Source: Sclerurus mexicanus (Eukaryota; Chordata; Aves; Passeriformes; Furnariidae). From it: a DNA stretch of 64,000 nt. A program made the position numbers and the translations under genes. Below, piece by piece: positions 39,431 through 53,424 of this stretch (the first letter of the stretch is position 1; each line of letters starts with the position of its first letter). Under the pieces are notes generated by a model. The model saw nothing but the letters and a program-made list of their open reading frames with translations, was not told the origin of the DNA and did no database searches. The stretch lies in NCBI GenBank assembly GCA_013396755.1, contig VWZF01005181.1, positions 434,001-498,000 of the forward strand, written 5' to 3'.

Positions 39431-42400
39431 AAAAGGAAATTATCAGTTAGCAGGCAAAATTGTTACTCTGAGAACTCTCTCTTTTTTGTAATTGTTGTGG
39501 CTTTGTTCTAATTTGCAATGATAAGCGGTGTATTTCAAAGCCATGATTATATCCTCTTTTCCCACCTGACCTCCCAAGATGAAGTTATTCCATAGTATAC
39601 ACTATGTCAGATTTGAATAATTACTAAATGATTGTCAAATAAAATGAACTAAGGCAAAACATTTCTAGAATGTGGAGGGAGGTGAGGAATTATTTATTTT
39701 CTTTTTTTTTTATTGCTATCCCAAATTTTTTAGTAAATATTTACTGTCCCTGAGGAAAGAAGCTTTCCATTTCAGTAAAGAGCAGTACCACATAGTTAAC
39801 TCTTTCTGCTGCAGAATATTTCAACCAGCCCTACTAACTAAATAAATATCAAAACAGATTGTTGAAGTCCACTGGCAAGTTAACTTTTCAAAGAGTTACA
39901 TTTCCCATGACTGCCTGACAGTGTGTCACTGCATTTCCTCACAGGAGCATGGCAGGGGAACGTTACCTTGTGGTGTAGGTCCACAAAGTCCTTGAAATAC
40001 TAAACGCTCTGTTGCGCAGGTACAAATATGACCTTTTCTGAATCAGAATCAAGTGATGTGGCCTTTCAGTGTTTTTGGATTTTTCTCTTTTTTTTTTCAC
40101 TGACTTGAGAGNGCTGCCTAACAACTGAGCAGTAGGAGTGGCACATAGTAGGAGTATTGAAAGGCAAACTGTAATTTCTAGAATACTGGAAAAGAAACCT
40201 ATACAGCTGTCAACTACAAACTGTAGCACATTTAAAGCAGTGACTACATTTATAAATACAAGAGAGGGAAACAAAGACAAACAAGTTTTTGCTGTCCTGA
40301 ATCAGTTGGAAATACCAATATGACTGTTTTGAGTAAAACAATGGGAACTAACTACAGCTTTCTGGAAGAAGTTGCACCAACTAATACAAGATGAAATTTA
40401 AATGCAGGCAGGAATGATAGAGTATGTTATAGTTCTACTGATATTTGCAGTAATGACTTCATTCATCCAAGAAAGGATTCTTAGAGTGCAATGAACACAC
40501 ATAGTTAATATCAGTTGAATAACAGAAGTGAGTATATTGTTTTTTCAAGATGTTATACCATGTGCCACATGGCACCTGTACAAACTGCAGCATATGCATT
40601 TTGGAAAGGGGGGAGATAGAGCTGATAACAAGGCGTGAATTCCAAAGGGAAGGGGCAGCAGACAGCAGCTGAGAGGAGGGTCTACTTCCACATATTCCTT
40701 TCCTACCACAGAGGAAAATGCACTGCACCTCTCCAGTAGATGCAGAAATCTGCAGCACTTTGAAGTGTTCGCTCTACCATTACCAATGAGCTCCAGAAGG
40801 CATTTTGCTGTCTGAGAAGCTATGCTGTTGCTGCTGCTCCTGGGTGAAGTAATGACTCCCGCCATGAAGTAATCAAATACTGCTCTGGCCTGTGTGACTC
40901 TCCTCCTGAAAAATTCATAGGACTAGTGTATTGGTGTAACCAGTGACTTCTTTACAATATATGTTTCAAGTCCAGTGGTGGGGTATTTTTTCTCTATATG
41001 GTTGGAAATGTTGTGGTTCTGAACCCACCCTCTGACCTGGTTAAGTGTTGCTTCATGCCTTCCCTGTAAGCTGAGTGAGGTTCCTTACTGGAATAAGCAG
41101 TGTCTTTAAACAGGATGAATCTAGACTCTTAGCTGGCATAAAACACCACTGCTTGCTTCTCTTCGGTGAAGGAACGCTGATTTGCTGTTGCTGAGTTTCT
41201 GCCCTAATGTCTCTTCAGTATGCAAACAGCAGTGAGCTCCTCAGTTAGGAGTGGCCAGTTTTCAAGAATACAGAAAGCTACTGTAGTTCGCACACACAAA
41301 AATTGCCAGGGTAGAAAAGAAAGACCTTACAGGTGGGGGATTTTGCCACACACTGATTTTCTTTTTCCTTCTTGCTTTTATAGAGAGAAATAGAAGCTTC
41401 ATTTTTTAGTACTGCTATTATGCAAGAATTCAAAGATTATTACAGTGTTTTGGCACAAACTGTATTTGTGTCCACATCATTTGCAGGCACTTCCACTGGT
41501 AACCTGATACCAGTCAGAAACAGGACAACCCATTACTAACCAGTCCTACCAATCACATTTTCCATTTGCAATAGTGGCAGCTGGTTAGCACAAGCAGCTT
41601 GCATAAGGAAAATTGAACAAGAGCCTTACTTGTCCTTGGATGGCAAGCGGAGGAAGAAGTGACTTCAGTTGCCCTCTGCTGCAGTGTGACATCCCATTCC
41701 TGAAAGGTCTGATTCTGCCTGTGAAGCTGGTTACAGCCTGGGAAAGGTACAGGGTTGTAATAAATAGGAACAGTTTCCCAGACACCAGCAGTGCCGTTTC
41801 AGGCTCAAGCAGTTAGCCCAGAGAAAGCTCCTGACCTAAGCATGCCTGTTAAATGGAGACGGGAAGTGTTCTGTGTGCACACTCTGTGTCTCTCTCATGT
41901 GGCTCTGTTTATCCACCAAAACTAGAGACAGTGTCTTGTGCCCCAAGTGGGTATTCTTGTGCTCTCAGCTTCCATGTTCACTTTCTCAGTCACTTTCATG
42001 CTACAGAGCTCTTCCTCACCACCCTTCCCTGGGTCACACTTCTGACTATTGCTTTCTTTGCATCCATGTTTTTTTTCTTGTTTCTCTCAAGCATCCATGG
42101 GGACACAAATACAATTGTAAAAATTCAAAATTTGAAAGCCTTTTAAAATGGCCCTGCCATAGCCTCTGTTGTCTTCTATATGAGTGTCTCTCTTATTTCT
42201 CTCTTAGTTATTAAAAGATCTTGGTTTTCCCTCCCTGCACCTTGGCTGGCTACTGCAGCACCAGCACTAGGCTGAAAAGCTGGAGGGACAAAATCTGGCA
42301 GAAACCTAGTCAAGTTTTTTTTTTTGTTCATTTCCTAGGGTGGCTTTTTTGCCAGTGTAGCGCTGTGAGCAGGTTCACTATGGGGTTAGAGAGGTGTGAG

Positions 42401-45400
42401 GTTTGGCTCAAGCCACAATGAGAGAAATAAATGCCAGGGGTGGGGAGCAGGGTGAGGCTCGTTGTTAGTCTGGCTTAATTGCGTGCTGGCACACTACGCT
42501 GCCACACCGCTACCCCAGGCCATGGCAGCAGTTGTGCTGATCCCTGGAGCCAAGAAGGCTGTGCAGTGTCAGTCTCTCCCAGCACGGATGGGGCAGAATG
42601 GCACACGTGAGCACCACAGCTCATTTCCCACTTGCACCAACTGTGCCGTCTGAGATGGCTCATGATCTTTACGCACAACAGCCCAGAGTTTGGCCCCAGG
42701 TCTTGTGTTTTAACAATAAATAATACTAATAAGGAATGTGTTGTGCCAATATGAAAGTGGTTTTTTTCCAAATATCCAGGGCTTAAGGGAGTCCCACCCA
42801 GTAAGGAATTTGTTTCATCAGGTGCTAGCGGAAGTGCAGGCATGACTGTCTCTGGTGTGGGGCCACAGCACATGCTACAACCAGTATGCAAATACATCCA
42901 ACCTAAATACACTGGAAATCCAGTCTCTGACTCACAATGTGGGTGCCTTTGAACTCAATTGCTTTGTAATTTCTGGCAAATGGAGGAAAGATGACCAAAC
43001 AAAAGAAGTCAAGGGAAGAATATATCTTTGCTTTCCACTAAGCATTTCTCCCTCATCATCTGCCAAGAGTAAACTTTAGTTTTCAATAGAAAAATAAATC
43101 TATCTAGACTTTACATACAGGGAATTGTTTTTAAAATGAATGTTAGTTGAAGGAAAACACTGCCTTATTACAGCAATGTTTTTAAGCTATATTAGCAGGA
43201 GAAATTTGATCTTTAGAGTTGAGGCAGGGGATGAAACACAGGCAAAGAGCAGAGAGGGCTTATTTCACTGTTGAAGTCCCCCTGCAACCCTGTCTTCCAA
43301 ATAGGAGGATGTCTACATAGCTAACTGCAGTATATTGCTTTAGCTAGTGCTCTCCTAGTGGGTTAGCAATGCTATCATTAAAATTAGGCATTTTGTTATG
43401 TTTCACTGTTTAGCTGGCTCTTCGCAGGCCTAGAAATGTCATGCAGACAGAAAAAGTCAGAACCAATCTAGGATAAATCTTTCCCTTCCCTTATACAGAC
43501 TCAGATCCAGAACTGGTACAAATTGAGATATCCCATCACATTCTGTGTAGCAGGGCACCACCAGCTCTGCTGGGGCTCTGGTCTTCTCTTCCACAGTGTG
43601 GGGACAGTCAGCTTGCAAATGGTGTGACAACCACTACCACTTTAGATCGGCATGCTCTAGGGGAAGTTTTGGGTACCTTTTGAAGGCAGTAGTGTTTCTG
43701 GAGTCAGTGACTGCAAGTTGGCTATTACTTTGAATATGGAGGATTTCCTATGGGATAATATTAGAAAAGGTCTTTTTTTTTCTATTTGCAGTCAGGAAGA
43801 ATTTAGATATTCAGTAGCATTTTCCTTCTTTGCACATGCAGAGTGAACAGGTTCAGGAAACTGGTTCATCAAAACCCACACGTTTTCTCCAGCTAACTTC
43901 AAGCCAGATTGCACAGTAAAGTGAACTGAGAAAATCAGCTGCAGAAATGATTGTGCTGGCATGAGAGAGGGGTAACACGGGTAGAAATGAACAGCTAAGG
44001 GCACCAATTATATAAACTAGCAGAATTATCAAAACACTACTGACTGAATAAAATCCTATAGTATAAATGGAGCAGGATGTAAAACTGACCAAAGAAGATA
44101 TCCAAAAAGTAAGGTTCACTCCATTTAGCTTTATGCTGTTGGCATAGCTAACGTGGATTGAGGCATCAGGAATTAACTCACCTTCTCTGCAGTTTACTAC
44201 ATCAGTCTACAAATTCCTGCTGTCCTCAAAACAAACAAAAAACCAAATCTGTTGATCTTCTCAAGTTCAGAGAGTTGGTGTGATCACCCCAAAGAAGAAT
44301 TGCTGGCAGCAGTTTTGGGTTTCCACTTGCTTAGCAGACTCTGACAACACCACTGTCCTTACAAGAACACAAGATGTGACTTTGTCTCCTGTGAGCAAAC
44401 GGTGTTCTTTTTAAAATCATCTGAAATATTTGGCTAGTAGAGAGACTGATTAAAGCAACATGGACTTATGGTACAGGTATTGAGTAAATATGCTGTAAAG
44501 GAGAATGTCTGTGCTGGGGATTATCTAGTAAGCAAAAGTTATACTGATGATAAAAGAGAACAATTCTTTTAAAACCATGTTCAGTCTAATAGACTATGTA
44601 TTACATACAAGTTTATTACTCTATGTTAAAGATTTAACTATACATTATGATGATACTGTGTCTCTGCTTCGTATTGTAAAGCTTTCTCTGCTAGTGTCCT
44701 ATGTTACTGTTCATGGGGCTCATCATCTTTTTTTTTTTTTCAAGGATAGTATTTTCCTCACTTCTGCCAGATGAGCAGCCTTTATTGTTTTACACCTTAT
44801 TACCTCTTAAGAAGTCACATAGTTGTGAATCAAGTGCATATGAATAATAGGCAGATTTTATTTTGTTTTTTTTTTTAATCTGAAAGACAGAAGCTTCTGG
44901 GAAAACAAGAATAATCTTTCAAGTTCTTTAATCAGCAGAAATTTCAGAGTAAAAACTGAACTAATACTATGATGATATTGGTTTCACTGTGATAGCTCAG
45001 TACTCTACATGTGACTAAACTTAGTCCCAAATGACTTGAAGACAATGACTTTACTGGTATCCAGTTAGAATGTCTTATCTTTTGTGTTTATGGGATGGGC
45101 GGTTAAGTGTCTGTGCTAACTTTTGCAGACAGTGCTTTATCTGTTTCATCCTGAAAGCCTTGTTCATGTTTTTCTTGCTAAGTTGTTCAAGCTTGCAGTG
45201 AGGACTTAGTTTTGAGGGGCAGATTCAAATACCCTTGCTCAGGAATATCTTGTAGAACCTAACTTCATTGTGCATAACAATACTATGCTGTAGTAGTTCT
45301 AGCAATTGAACAGTGTTTTCTGATATTTTATAGACATTTCCAGACTGAGAATTTTACAAAGAAAGAAAACTAATAAAGCTTCTGCTGTAACAAAAGAAGG

Positions 45401-46707
45401 CCTGTTGTTACAAGAGTTTCAGGCTCAGGTTTTTTTAAACATAAGACAGATCATTTGGTAATTAGGAGGGTTTGTTTGTTTGTTTTAATGCTGCATGAAG
45501 AGGACTCATTTTTGGAAGTCCTTTGTAGTACTGGGCATCATAAGTGTCTCTGCCTTTTCTGTTTCTTCTGTATTAATCTTACTTTGTGTATCAACTGCAA
45601 GATGTTAGACATTGTTTTGTCACTTTCATCTCTCTTGAAATCTTCTTTTGATTGCAACACTTTGCACCAGAAGTAGCAATTTTATACGTCTATCCTATAA
45701 ATGCTGGGATCTTGCCAACACCATAAATTTCTCCATTCCCCACACCCTTTCCTATTACATTTAAACCAGCTAGTCTCATTTTCAGAGCTGTGCAGGGTAA
45801 GTGTAAAAGATTGCCACTTCTATCAATTATAACAAAGAGCTGTGAGAAAGAAGCAGAGTTGAGCTTCAATATTCCCTGGTAGATTCAAAGGCTTGACCCT
45901 GGATCTTCTAACAGTTTCATTGAGATATTCATATTAGGAATGCTCTTTCTGAGTCGAGGTCTGATAGAGATGATTAGAAAAGGTCTGAATAAGTCTATTT
46001 TGACTAAAGGCTGCCCTTATGCACTGAGTCAGGTTTTCTCTTTTGAAATATGTAGTAGTGTTTACAAATTACAGAATATTAATTACTCTGGCAAGATTTC
46101 TTCAGATGTGTCATATATATGGTTAAAAGAATACGGAATATAAGAGACTGATTTTTCTGCTTGAACAGATGAGCTTAGCTGTATTCACTGTATTATCTCT
46201 ATCACTGAGACCTGAAAAACACTGTAGTTGATTATATTGGTTTATAGATGAAAATTTTGTTTGGAAATTCATATCTGTAAAGGAAATGCAAGATCGGTAT
46301 TACAAAACTTTTTTTTTTTAACCATACTAATTGAATTGAATACCGTGTGTCTTATTACTTTACCTGGAATGTACACACAAACTTAGTAAAAACACACTTG
46401 CTCCATTTTTCCCAAAGTGGAAAAAATACACTGGACTTCGCAGGTGAGGTGACCACATAAGCAACCAAGCATAATGACTAATTCTTTTGCAATAAGGTTA
46501 GATTACTAACTGATTTTCTGTTCGGAATCTTCCAAATATGCACACACCTTTCCAAAGAACTCCCTGTAACTAGCTGTTCCTCAGCCTATTCAGGTGAGAG
46601 AAAGCAGACAAAGGAGAACTAAGAAATCTTTTGGCAGACTGTCTAAAAGTTATCAGCTGAAGGGTTTTAGAGGCCCTTTACTGGAAATCTCTGTTCTTTG
46701 ACAAACC

Positions 46708-46730
46708 TTTTTTTTTTTTGGGGGGGGGGG
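46708..46730. repeat. T12-G11 homopolymer junction
   Basis: Twelve T residues run directly into eleven G residues. A second T/G homopolymer pair, in the other order and with an ambiguous base, is at 11761-11796. Confidence 0.9.
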
Positions 46731-47182
46731 ATAAGCAAAACTTCAGTGGTAGTTTCTCATCAAATTTCTTTCAGATCGTGAAATTCTTGAATCCAATGCA
46801 CTAGTCTAGACTGCTTTGTGGTTTTTATTAGTTGTGACTGATTCTAGCAGAGGCAAATTATTCCTAGCCCTGACCTGCGCTACTCTGTTTGTTAGCAGTG
46901 CTTTGCCTCTCCTGTGCAAAGAACTTGTTAATTCAATTAAAACACGTCATATTTGTGTCACATGCTTACCAGACAAATTACTAACTTTAGGGCTGCTAAA
47001 CTTATTCTATTTTGTGAAGGCATTTCTGAACTTATCTCTCCTAGGAGGAAATACTAGTTGATAATTTTTAATTTCACGTAAAGAAAATATCTGCTAGGGC
47101 AATGCTAATGAGCAGCTTGGCTTGACTTGGCCAAATAGCAAAGCTATTAGAGTTGAAACATTGTTACTCAAGTACAGCAACC

Positions 47183-47283
47183 TATCACAGAATGGGTCAG
47201 GTTGGAAAGGATGGCAGTGGAGTCATCTGGTCCAACCTTCCTTCTCAAGCAGGGTCATCCTAGAGAGACATTGCAGGGTAATA
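47183..47283 (-). mobile_element. CR1 LINE 3' end (truncated)
   Basis: The plus strand shows the reverse complement of an avian CR1 tail: 'atcacagaatgggtcagg', 'ttggaaaggatgg', 'gtcatctggtccaacctt' and 'ctcaagcagggtcatcctagag'. The middle of the 'gacctccagag' segment is altered. Only about 100 bp remain before similarity is lost, so this is a heavily 5'-truncated copy. Confidence 0.85.
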
Positions 47284-47524
47284 ATACTTCCTAGCCTCTA
47301 AATCTGTGAACACCTAGAACAACATTCCTCTCATGGACCAGCAGCTCTAACTAGTTTATGATCAAGAGGCCAGTGGTAATGGGTTAAAACAGGTTTCACC
47401 TTAGCAAAGCTGAATTTAGTTGCTTGACCTTGCTTTAACTTATTTGTACTTCAGTACGTCCAGTTCCTTGTTAGCAACATGAAAGAAATAATTCCTTTCC
47501 CCGTAGTTTTGCCTGACTGCCCTA

Positions 47525-47643
47525 CTTAGACTGTAAAGTCTTTGGAACAACTGCTGTCTGATCTAATGTGCATGTACAGAGCAGAGCACAATGAAGTCCT
47601 GATCTCAGCAGGAGCCCCATCTGCTACTGCTGAGATAAATGAT
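47525..47643 (+). mobile_element. L3/CR1-type LINE 3' tail
   Basis: Blocks 'ttagactgtaaagtctttgg', 'tgcatgtacagagcagagca', 'caatgaagtcctgatctcag' and 'ggagcccc' followed by 'gctactgctgagataaat' follow the L3-type CR1 tail 'tagattgtaagctctttgggg ... gtgtttgtacagcgcctagcacaatggggtcctgatctcggttggggcc...gctac'. It is an ancient amniote LINE fragment, unrelated in age to the avian CR1 on its left, which ends about 240 bases away in the opposite orientation. Confidence 0.65.
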
Positions 47644-48100
47644 CTTTTCAGTACTGGTTGTTTTTTAATCTCTTCAAATTACCATAAATACATTTTTAAA
47701 GCCATATGCTTTCATTCTATATCCCACTCCACTGAAGAAATCTGGGTTTCTGTGGAAATATAATTATGTAACTGTATAATTAAAGACTGCATCATACTCT
47801 GTACATGCAAGAGGGCTGAGTTGAGGTCAAGTGCCAGACTGATCTGCCACTTTGTACATTTCAAGTATCTAAAGTTACTTTGGAAAGGTTATTTTAAATA
47901 TAATTTTGTGTATGTAATTTTATACTCTTCCAAAGAAAGAGATTGATGCTGATTTGCAATTAGTTGAGTTGAATTGAAATTGGTTTGCTCTAGAAGAAAC
48001 TGTGATTCTGAAGAGACCCATTAGTTTCTGGGCTTGGGTGTCAAGTGTTGGATGCTTATTGAGGAAATCAAAAAACCCCTCATTTTCTGAGGGGGGGATA

Positions 48101-48118
48101 GAGAGAGAGAGAGAGAGA
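48101..48118 (+). repeat. (GA)9 microsatellite
   Basis: Dinucleotide GA repeat preceded by a short G7 run. Part of a small open frame rich in Glu-Arg that is a repeat artefact. Confidence 0.9.
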
Positions 48119-48940
48119 AAACTGCATCATAGCAGGAGTATGTACCACAGTATGAGCTATATCAGAGTAGACAGAGGTTGGCAGAAGCTTTGGGGGTGGG
48201 AGAATATTTTATATTTTTCACTCTGTCTCTCCCTGCTGCATCAGTGTCCATGTGTTCCCAGTTTAGCATGTGGCGCTGCTGCTACTTTGGCAGAGGCATG
48301 AGCCTAACATTACAATATTTGTTAGGGCCTTGGCTGAATACCCAAAATTTCTAGAATATTGCAGATGCCTTTAAAGGAAGTGGAAAAGTTCAGGAGTCAA
48401 TAACTTATCCAAACTGGAAGACGAATATATAGGCTGAGCAAAGAGCATGTCTCCAATCATAGGTATTTTGTCACTGTTAAATTTTAGCATTTTGTCTTAA
48501 GTGGTGGAAGCATTGCAGTCTTTCAAAAAAATACCACAAGTTTCTTTAACAACAGAAATTATTATTCAACCTGAATGTTGAGGCTGCTAATGTTTCCAGT
48601 GTAACAGTGTGTAGGGAATAAGGGTCACTGGCTCTTGACAGACCTTCTTCTTTCATGCTCTGAAGAACTAGGGTAATTCCTGTGTTACCTAAGCACTCAA
48701 ACTTGACTTGTTATAAACTGCTGCAGGGGGCCCATGTGGAGAAAGATTTCTTGAACCAAGGTCCCTGCAGTACATGTTTGCATAAACTCAAAGACTCAGA
48801 CCACTGATATTTATTTAGGTATTCCTTTTTTTCTTTCTGAGCAAAGAAGCTGTTTATACCTAGAGCTTCTTTACTTTTTGAAATTTAAAATACCACCATG
48901 TTTTGTCATGATAGTGTTTTACGAGTTTTGTGGTTTCTTG

Positions 48941-49125
48941 TAGTTCTGCTGGTTTGCGTTTTGTTGTTGTTATTGTTGGTTTGTTGTTTGGGGTTTTTTT
49001 GTTTGGCTTGGGTTTTTTTAGCCACCAGTGCACTTGCAGGAAGTGTGGGTAGAGCCCTTCCCCTAATTTTCTTTCTCGAAGCCTAGCCATTATTATTTAT
49101 TTATTTGTTGGTTTGTTGGTTTTTA
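48941..49125. repeat. TTG/TTTA-rich low-complexity segment
   Basis: The plus strand is almost free of A and C in 48950-49020, built of TTG, GGTTT and TTTT units. A second part at 49091-49125 changes from ATTT units to TTGG units. The Leu/Val-rich open frame at 48898-49086 and the Lys/Pro-rich one opposite it follow from this composition. Confidence 0.8.
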
Positions 49126-52100
49126 CTTCAGGAGAGATTAGAGATTTACATACAGAAAATCTTTCCTTCCTCAAGAAATCCAGCTAACAAAGAATGCTTG
49201 TAAGCACCAGGTGCAAGACAACCAAGGTAATTGTCTGTAATTGTAAGATTCTTGCTGACACAATACATCTCGCAGTTGGATACGTACACAGCATCCATTT
49301 CTGCCCATGGAAGTTACACTACAAATTGAGGGTACAGTAGGGCCACTTATGTTTAGTTTCTTTTACATAAAATGTATTGATTTTGTTCTTTGGTAGGGAA
49401 CTGTTTTTTAAACAAAATCAAACATTTACATGTATAAAATATAACATCCATAATTTTTCACAAGTTGTTGAAGTCCAATTAGGACTCTGCAATCTGTACT
49501 TAGTTGGTAGTAAGATAATTTCCTCTTACCAAAGAAAGTACATTTGGTGTATTTCATATGTAAATTACTTTATTTCATAGAAGAATTTAAAAAGGCTTTG
49601 GAAGTTGGTGCTTTTGCTAACATCAATATTTGCTTATCTTTGAATGGCTTTTCATAATAACGGAATCCTTGGCACTCCCTTTTGGCCTTCCACCCAGTCC
49701 CATGGGCACCTCACAAAGTTGCACCGTTCCATGTCATCCCCCTGCTACAGATGGAGCATAGATAAATCTCTGCCTGTGGTCTGATTTAAATCATGTTGGT
49801 TCAGCTTCCAGTGTTGGTGGCCACCCGGTTCCTTTTGAGATAACCAGTGTAAACTTCGCAAGAAGCTTTGCCTTGCGCTTGCTGAGCTGCTCTCCCGTTC
49901 CAGCAAAAGGCAGGTTCTGCTGGCACAGGGTGCTCCCCTGCTTGTGCTGAGGCTTCATACCTGCTGGGTGCCTTGGCTGCTGACTTAAGCCCTTGTATGA
50001 AACTTAACCACCTATGCAAAGCAAATATGCAGTGTTGTGAAGAGTGGGGGCTAGTGCATCCTTCAGCTGATGTCTCGTGCCTTGAGCAGTCAGATAGGCC
50101 AAATCAAATTACCAGCTGCTCCTTGAAAACTGGTTATTCTTTCATGTTCACTGTTAGTCCCTCTTTGGATTACAAAAATCCAGGTTTTTTAATTTTTTTT
50201 ATTATTATTATTTTCATGCATCCATTAAGAACAGAAAAAAATGAGATTTTCATGATAGGTAATGAACCCCTTAACTCTGATCTCATTTCTTTGAATAGTG
50301 TCTCAGATGTGTTTAAAATTAGCCTACTAAAGCAGATATGACCTTTAACAAAGAAAATTTAGAACTGGGTTTTTTTTGTCTTAATCAGGTTCCTCTCCAA
50401 ATACTTCTTCAAAATTATAAATATTGGACTGGTTTTTGGATGTGTTTTATCTTGAAAAAGGGCAAATTACTTAATGTGACTAAAATCTCTCTCCCACCAT
50501 TTTATAGTTAAAACTATGGAAATGAACTTTCACTTATTTTTTATGATCTTCTCTAGATGATACACAGAGCAGAAACATGAGCTGGAGTTACTGAGCTGAC
50601 AAACTATATCAAAACACTAAAACTTAAAAGAAACAAAATATTCTTTTTCTGTTGTTGTTTCAAAAACAAGTCACCAAAACATTTCTCAGAGTTAGCACAC
50701 AGTTTTAACATACTCTAATTAAAATTCAGTTGCGTGCTTTCAGATGGCTTTAATAACAGTCCTGTTCACACCTCCTAGTTATTAAGGATTAATAAATCAA
50801 GGCAAGGATAATGATTTTTTCTCAAATTTATCTAGACATTTTCAGAAGTCATTTTACTGACCGTAGAATATTAATATTGTAATGTGGTTCTTTTAAATCT
50901 TTGAAGACTGACTAAAATTTGTTCGGTTTGCTTTAATCCATGACCAACCTGCACTATCCTTCACTAGCAACTACTGTCTTTCTTTAGTTTGTCTATTGTT
51001 TCTCTAATTTATTTATTTGTTATTGTCACTTCATTTCAACATATTCTAAGACAAAGAGAGAAAAGCCCATTCTGACATATGGGATACTTGTTGGAAGTTA
51101 TCCAGGGAAGTCTTCCAGATTTGCTGAGATATGAGGGGGAAGCAATGAGCTCCCCATAAGGGACGTCTTGTCCTCCCTGGGAAAAGTCAGAGCAGAGCCT
51201 GCAGCAGGTGATTTCTGGGGTCTGTCAGTTTCTGTCACTGTCCCAAAGGAAAGTATTTACAGCATGAAATGAAGGTGGAGGTGGGAAACAGAAAAATCAC
51301 AGAACATATGCCTATGGCCGTATTACCTCGGGCTGTGATCTTGCGAGGCCCCATGTCTTACGTCAGGTCAGGAGAGCAGCAGCTGGACTGGGGAACTTCA
51401 GCGACCACCCAGGAGCTGGTGGGCATGACGCAGCACACAGCAGTTGTCTTTCTTTGCATGTGTTGAGTCGATGTCATAATGTATTACCCTGAGTGTGTGG
51501 TGCAGCTTGCATGTTATGTGAACGTTTGCGGATTTTTTTGCACTCAGGTTGCATGTTGTCCTCTGAGTACAACAAAGGGCATGTGACACACTGAGGAAAG
51601 GAGGGGAAATCACAGGAAACTTGTGCACTATCTCTTAATTGCCTCATAATGTATTGCGAGTGCCAGTAAGTGCAATGGGAAATACTAGTCCAGGCTATGG
51701 CTTCTTTTCTGATTGCTAACAACTGTTTTGCATTGCAAAATGCCGGAGGCAGTGGGTACACACTACCAGCAATTGAATACAAGGCTTCATTGAAGCGGGG
51801 CAGTCAGTTCTAGTTATGGTATTGTTTTAAGAAGAGGATAGAACATCTGGAAATGGCCAGAATACTAATTTTGATTCTTATAATGAAAAAAGAAATTACC
51901 AAATTATTTAAATCATCCTGGTACAAATTCAATTCTAGGTTGCGAACTGGCTAAGCAAGTTAAAGTCTGAAGTATTGGTTACATTCATCTTTCATGTACA
52001 GCTGAAAAAAACATTGACATCTTCATAGATACCCAAGGTAGCATCCCTACCATACTGCACTAATGAATAATTACCCCATCAGACACCCAAGTTACTGATC

Positions 52101-52359
52101 TCACTCCCCTGGTCCACTTCTTCCATGCAGTTCAATATATTCAAGATGCAGATGTCCATACTAGGCTTTCCTGATAAACTGGACAGGGGAGATACTGGAA
52201 AGGAGTAAAGAGAAGTGAAGGAGAAAACGCAATTCCCCTCAGACAGATTGCAACTGCAGAAGTTTCTTCATTAGGCTGATTGCTGTGCCTGTGCAGACTT
52301 CCCTGAAGCCAGAATTCAGTGTGGATCAACAGAGCATTCATATGGCTCGGGTTGTATGA

Positions 52360-52624
52360 CCCCAGTGACAGGACAGAGGCAACGGGGACAAACTGACATG
52401 TGTGAAATTCCCTCTGAATACAAAAGAGCACTTATTTACTGTGAAGGTGGTCAAACATTGGAATAAGTTGAATGGAGAGTTTGTGAAGTCTTGAGCTGTG
52501 AAGATATTCAAAACGTGACAACAGTGTACTGGGTAACAAATTCTAGTTGATCCTACTCAAGCAAGGGGATTGCATTAGATGATCTTCAAAGGTTCCTGCC
52601 AACCCCAAGCATTCTGTGTTCCTT
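52360..52624 (+). mobile_element. CR1 LINE, 5'-truncated
   Basis: Landmarks in order: 'cccagtgacaggacag' (52361), 'cacttatttactgtgaagg' (52429), 'gtggtcaaacattggaataa' (52447), 'gaagatattcaaaacgtgac' (52501), 'ctactcaagcaagggg' (52553), 'ttagatgatcttcaaagg' (52574), 'tgccaacccc' (52598) and the terminal ATTCTGTG octamer (52611-52618). This is the end of CR1 ORF2 plus its 3' UTR, in the same subfamily style as the copies at 4284 and 47183 (with a 'ctcaagcagggg' type tail). No usable reading frame remains. Confidence 0.87.
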
Positions 52625-53424
52625 TGTCATCTTGAAGGTCTGTTTCTAAAAACTTGGGTTTCTTTCATTCCGCACACATGCACAGCTCCTTACAGCAACA
52701 AAACCACAACTCCAGCTCCCATCACTTGCGCTTTCCTTGATGCTGTTTTTTCCAGCAGCAGTCTTTCATTTTGCCATTTTTGAATGGCCTCATTTTCTGT
52801 GCCAAGGCAGGCTAAGGATGCAGAAGGGCCTTGTCACACAATGGTCTGTCAAGAGCACCGTTAGGAACCCTGAGCTAAGCTGTTGGCAAGAACTGACCCC
52901 AAGCCCCTGGTGTGGCTGCACTGTAGAGCTGTCTGGTGCAGTACAGATGTGGCCCTGCACCTGTGAGTCCAGCACGGGAGAGGGCAATCTGGGTGCTTGG
53001 GAGGAGAACCTGGCTTGGGAGCTCTTGCTACTGGTGGCTCATTCCTGTTTTGTGTAGGCAGTGAGGAAAGAGAGGTTTGCTGTCTTCTTAATAGGTGATA
53101 ATTTCAGTATGGCTTGTATTATTTATTGTGTCGGTGTAAGCAATGTATGGCAAATTGTAGTGCATGGCAGACATGGTGGGAAGAGGTGGCCCTGTGGTAT
53201 TAAGCAAAACACGTCCTTGAACAGTATCTACCATGTCACAGCCACCATTTCTTCAGATGAAGCCAGCAATCTCAATGGTGTGCTCTTGTTTGTTAAAGCT
53301 TCTTCCCCAACAGACAAAGCCTGGCGTGGTTTCCCTTTTCCCTCTGGCACTGTGCTCCACCCCAGCAGCATTCTCAGTGCACAGCTGCATAAGGGTTATT
53401 TTCTCTGGGAGGTGGTTGTATGTG

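Larger units (their letters stand above)
38731..47182. other. Gene-free stretch
   Basis: Contains the minus-strand MIR (39351-39430), an N at 40112, a T-to-G homopolymer junction (46708-46730) and several GC-richer patches (about 40600-40860, 41600-41860, 42220-42680). The longest open frame is 145 codons on the minus strand (42475-42912), with no recognisable family and another open frame opposite it. Confidence 0.55.
47644..52359. other. Gene-free stretch
   Basis: Contains a (GA)n tract, a TTG-rich and TTTA/TTGG-rich segment, and GC-richer patches at about 49670-49990 and 51120-51430. The longest open frame is 122 codons (49973-50341). No recognisable family. Confidence 0.55.

Noticed and set aside
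42475..42912. 145-codon minus-strand open frame
   Set aside because: Lies in a GC-richer patch with an opposing open frame (42462-42653); no recognisable features.
48860..49090. Overlapping open frames on both strands with Leu/Val or Lys/Pro bias
   Set aside because: Produced by the TTG/GGTTT low-complexity segment.
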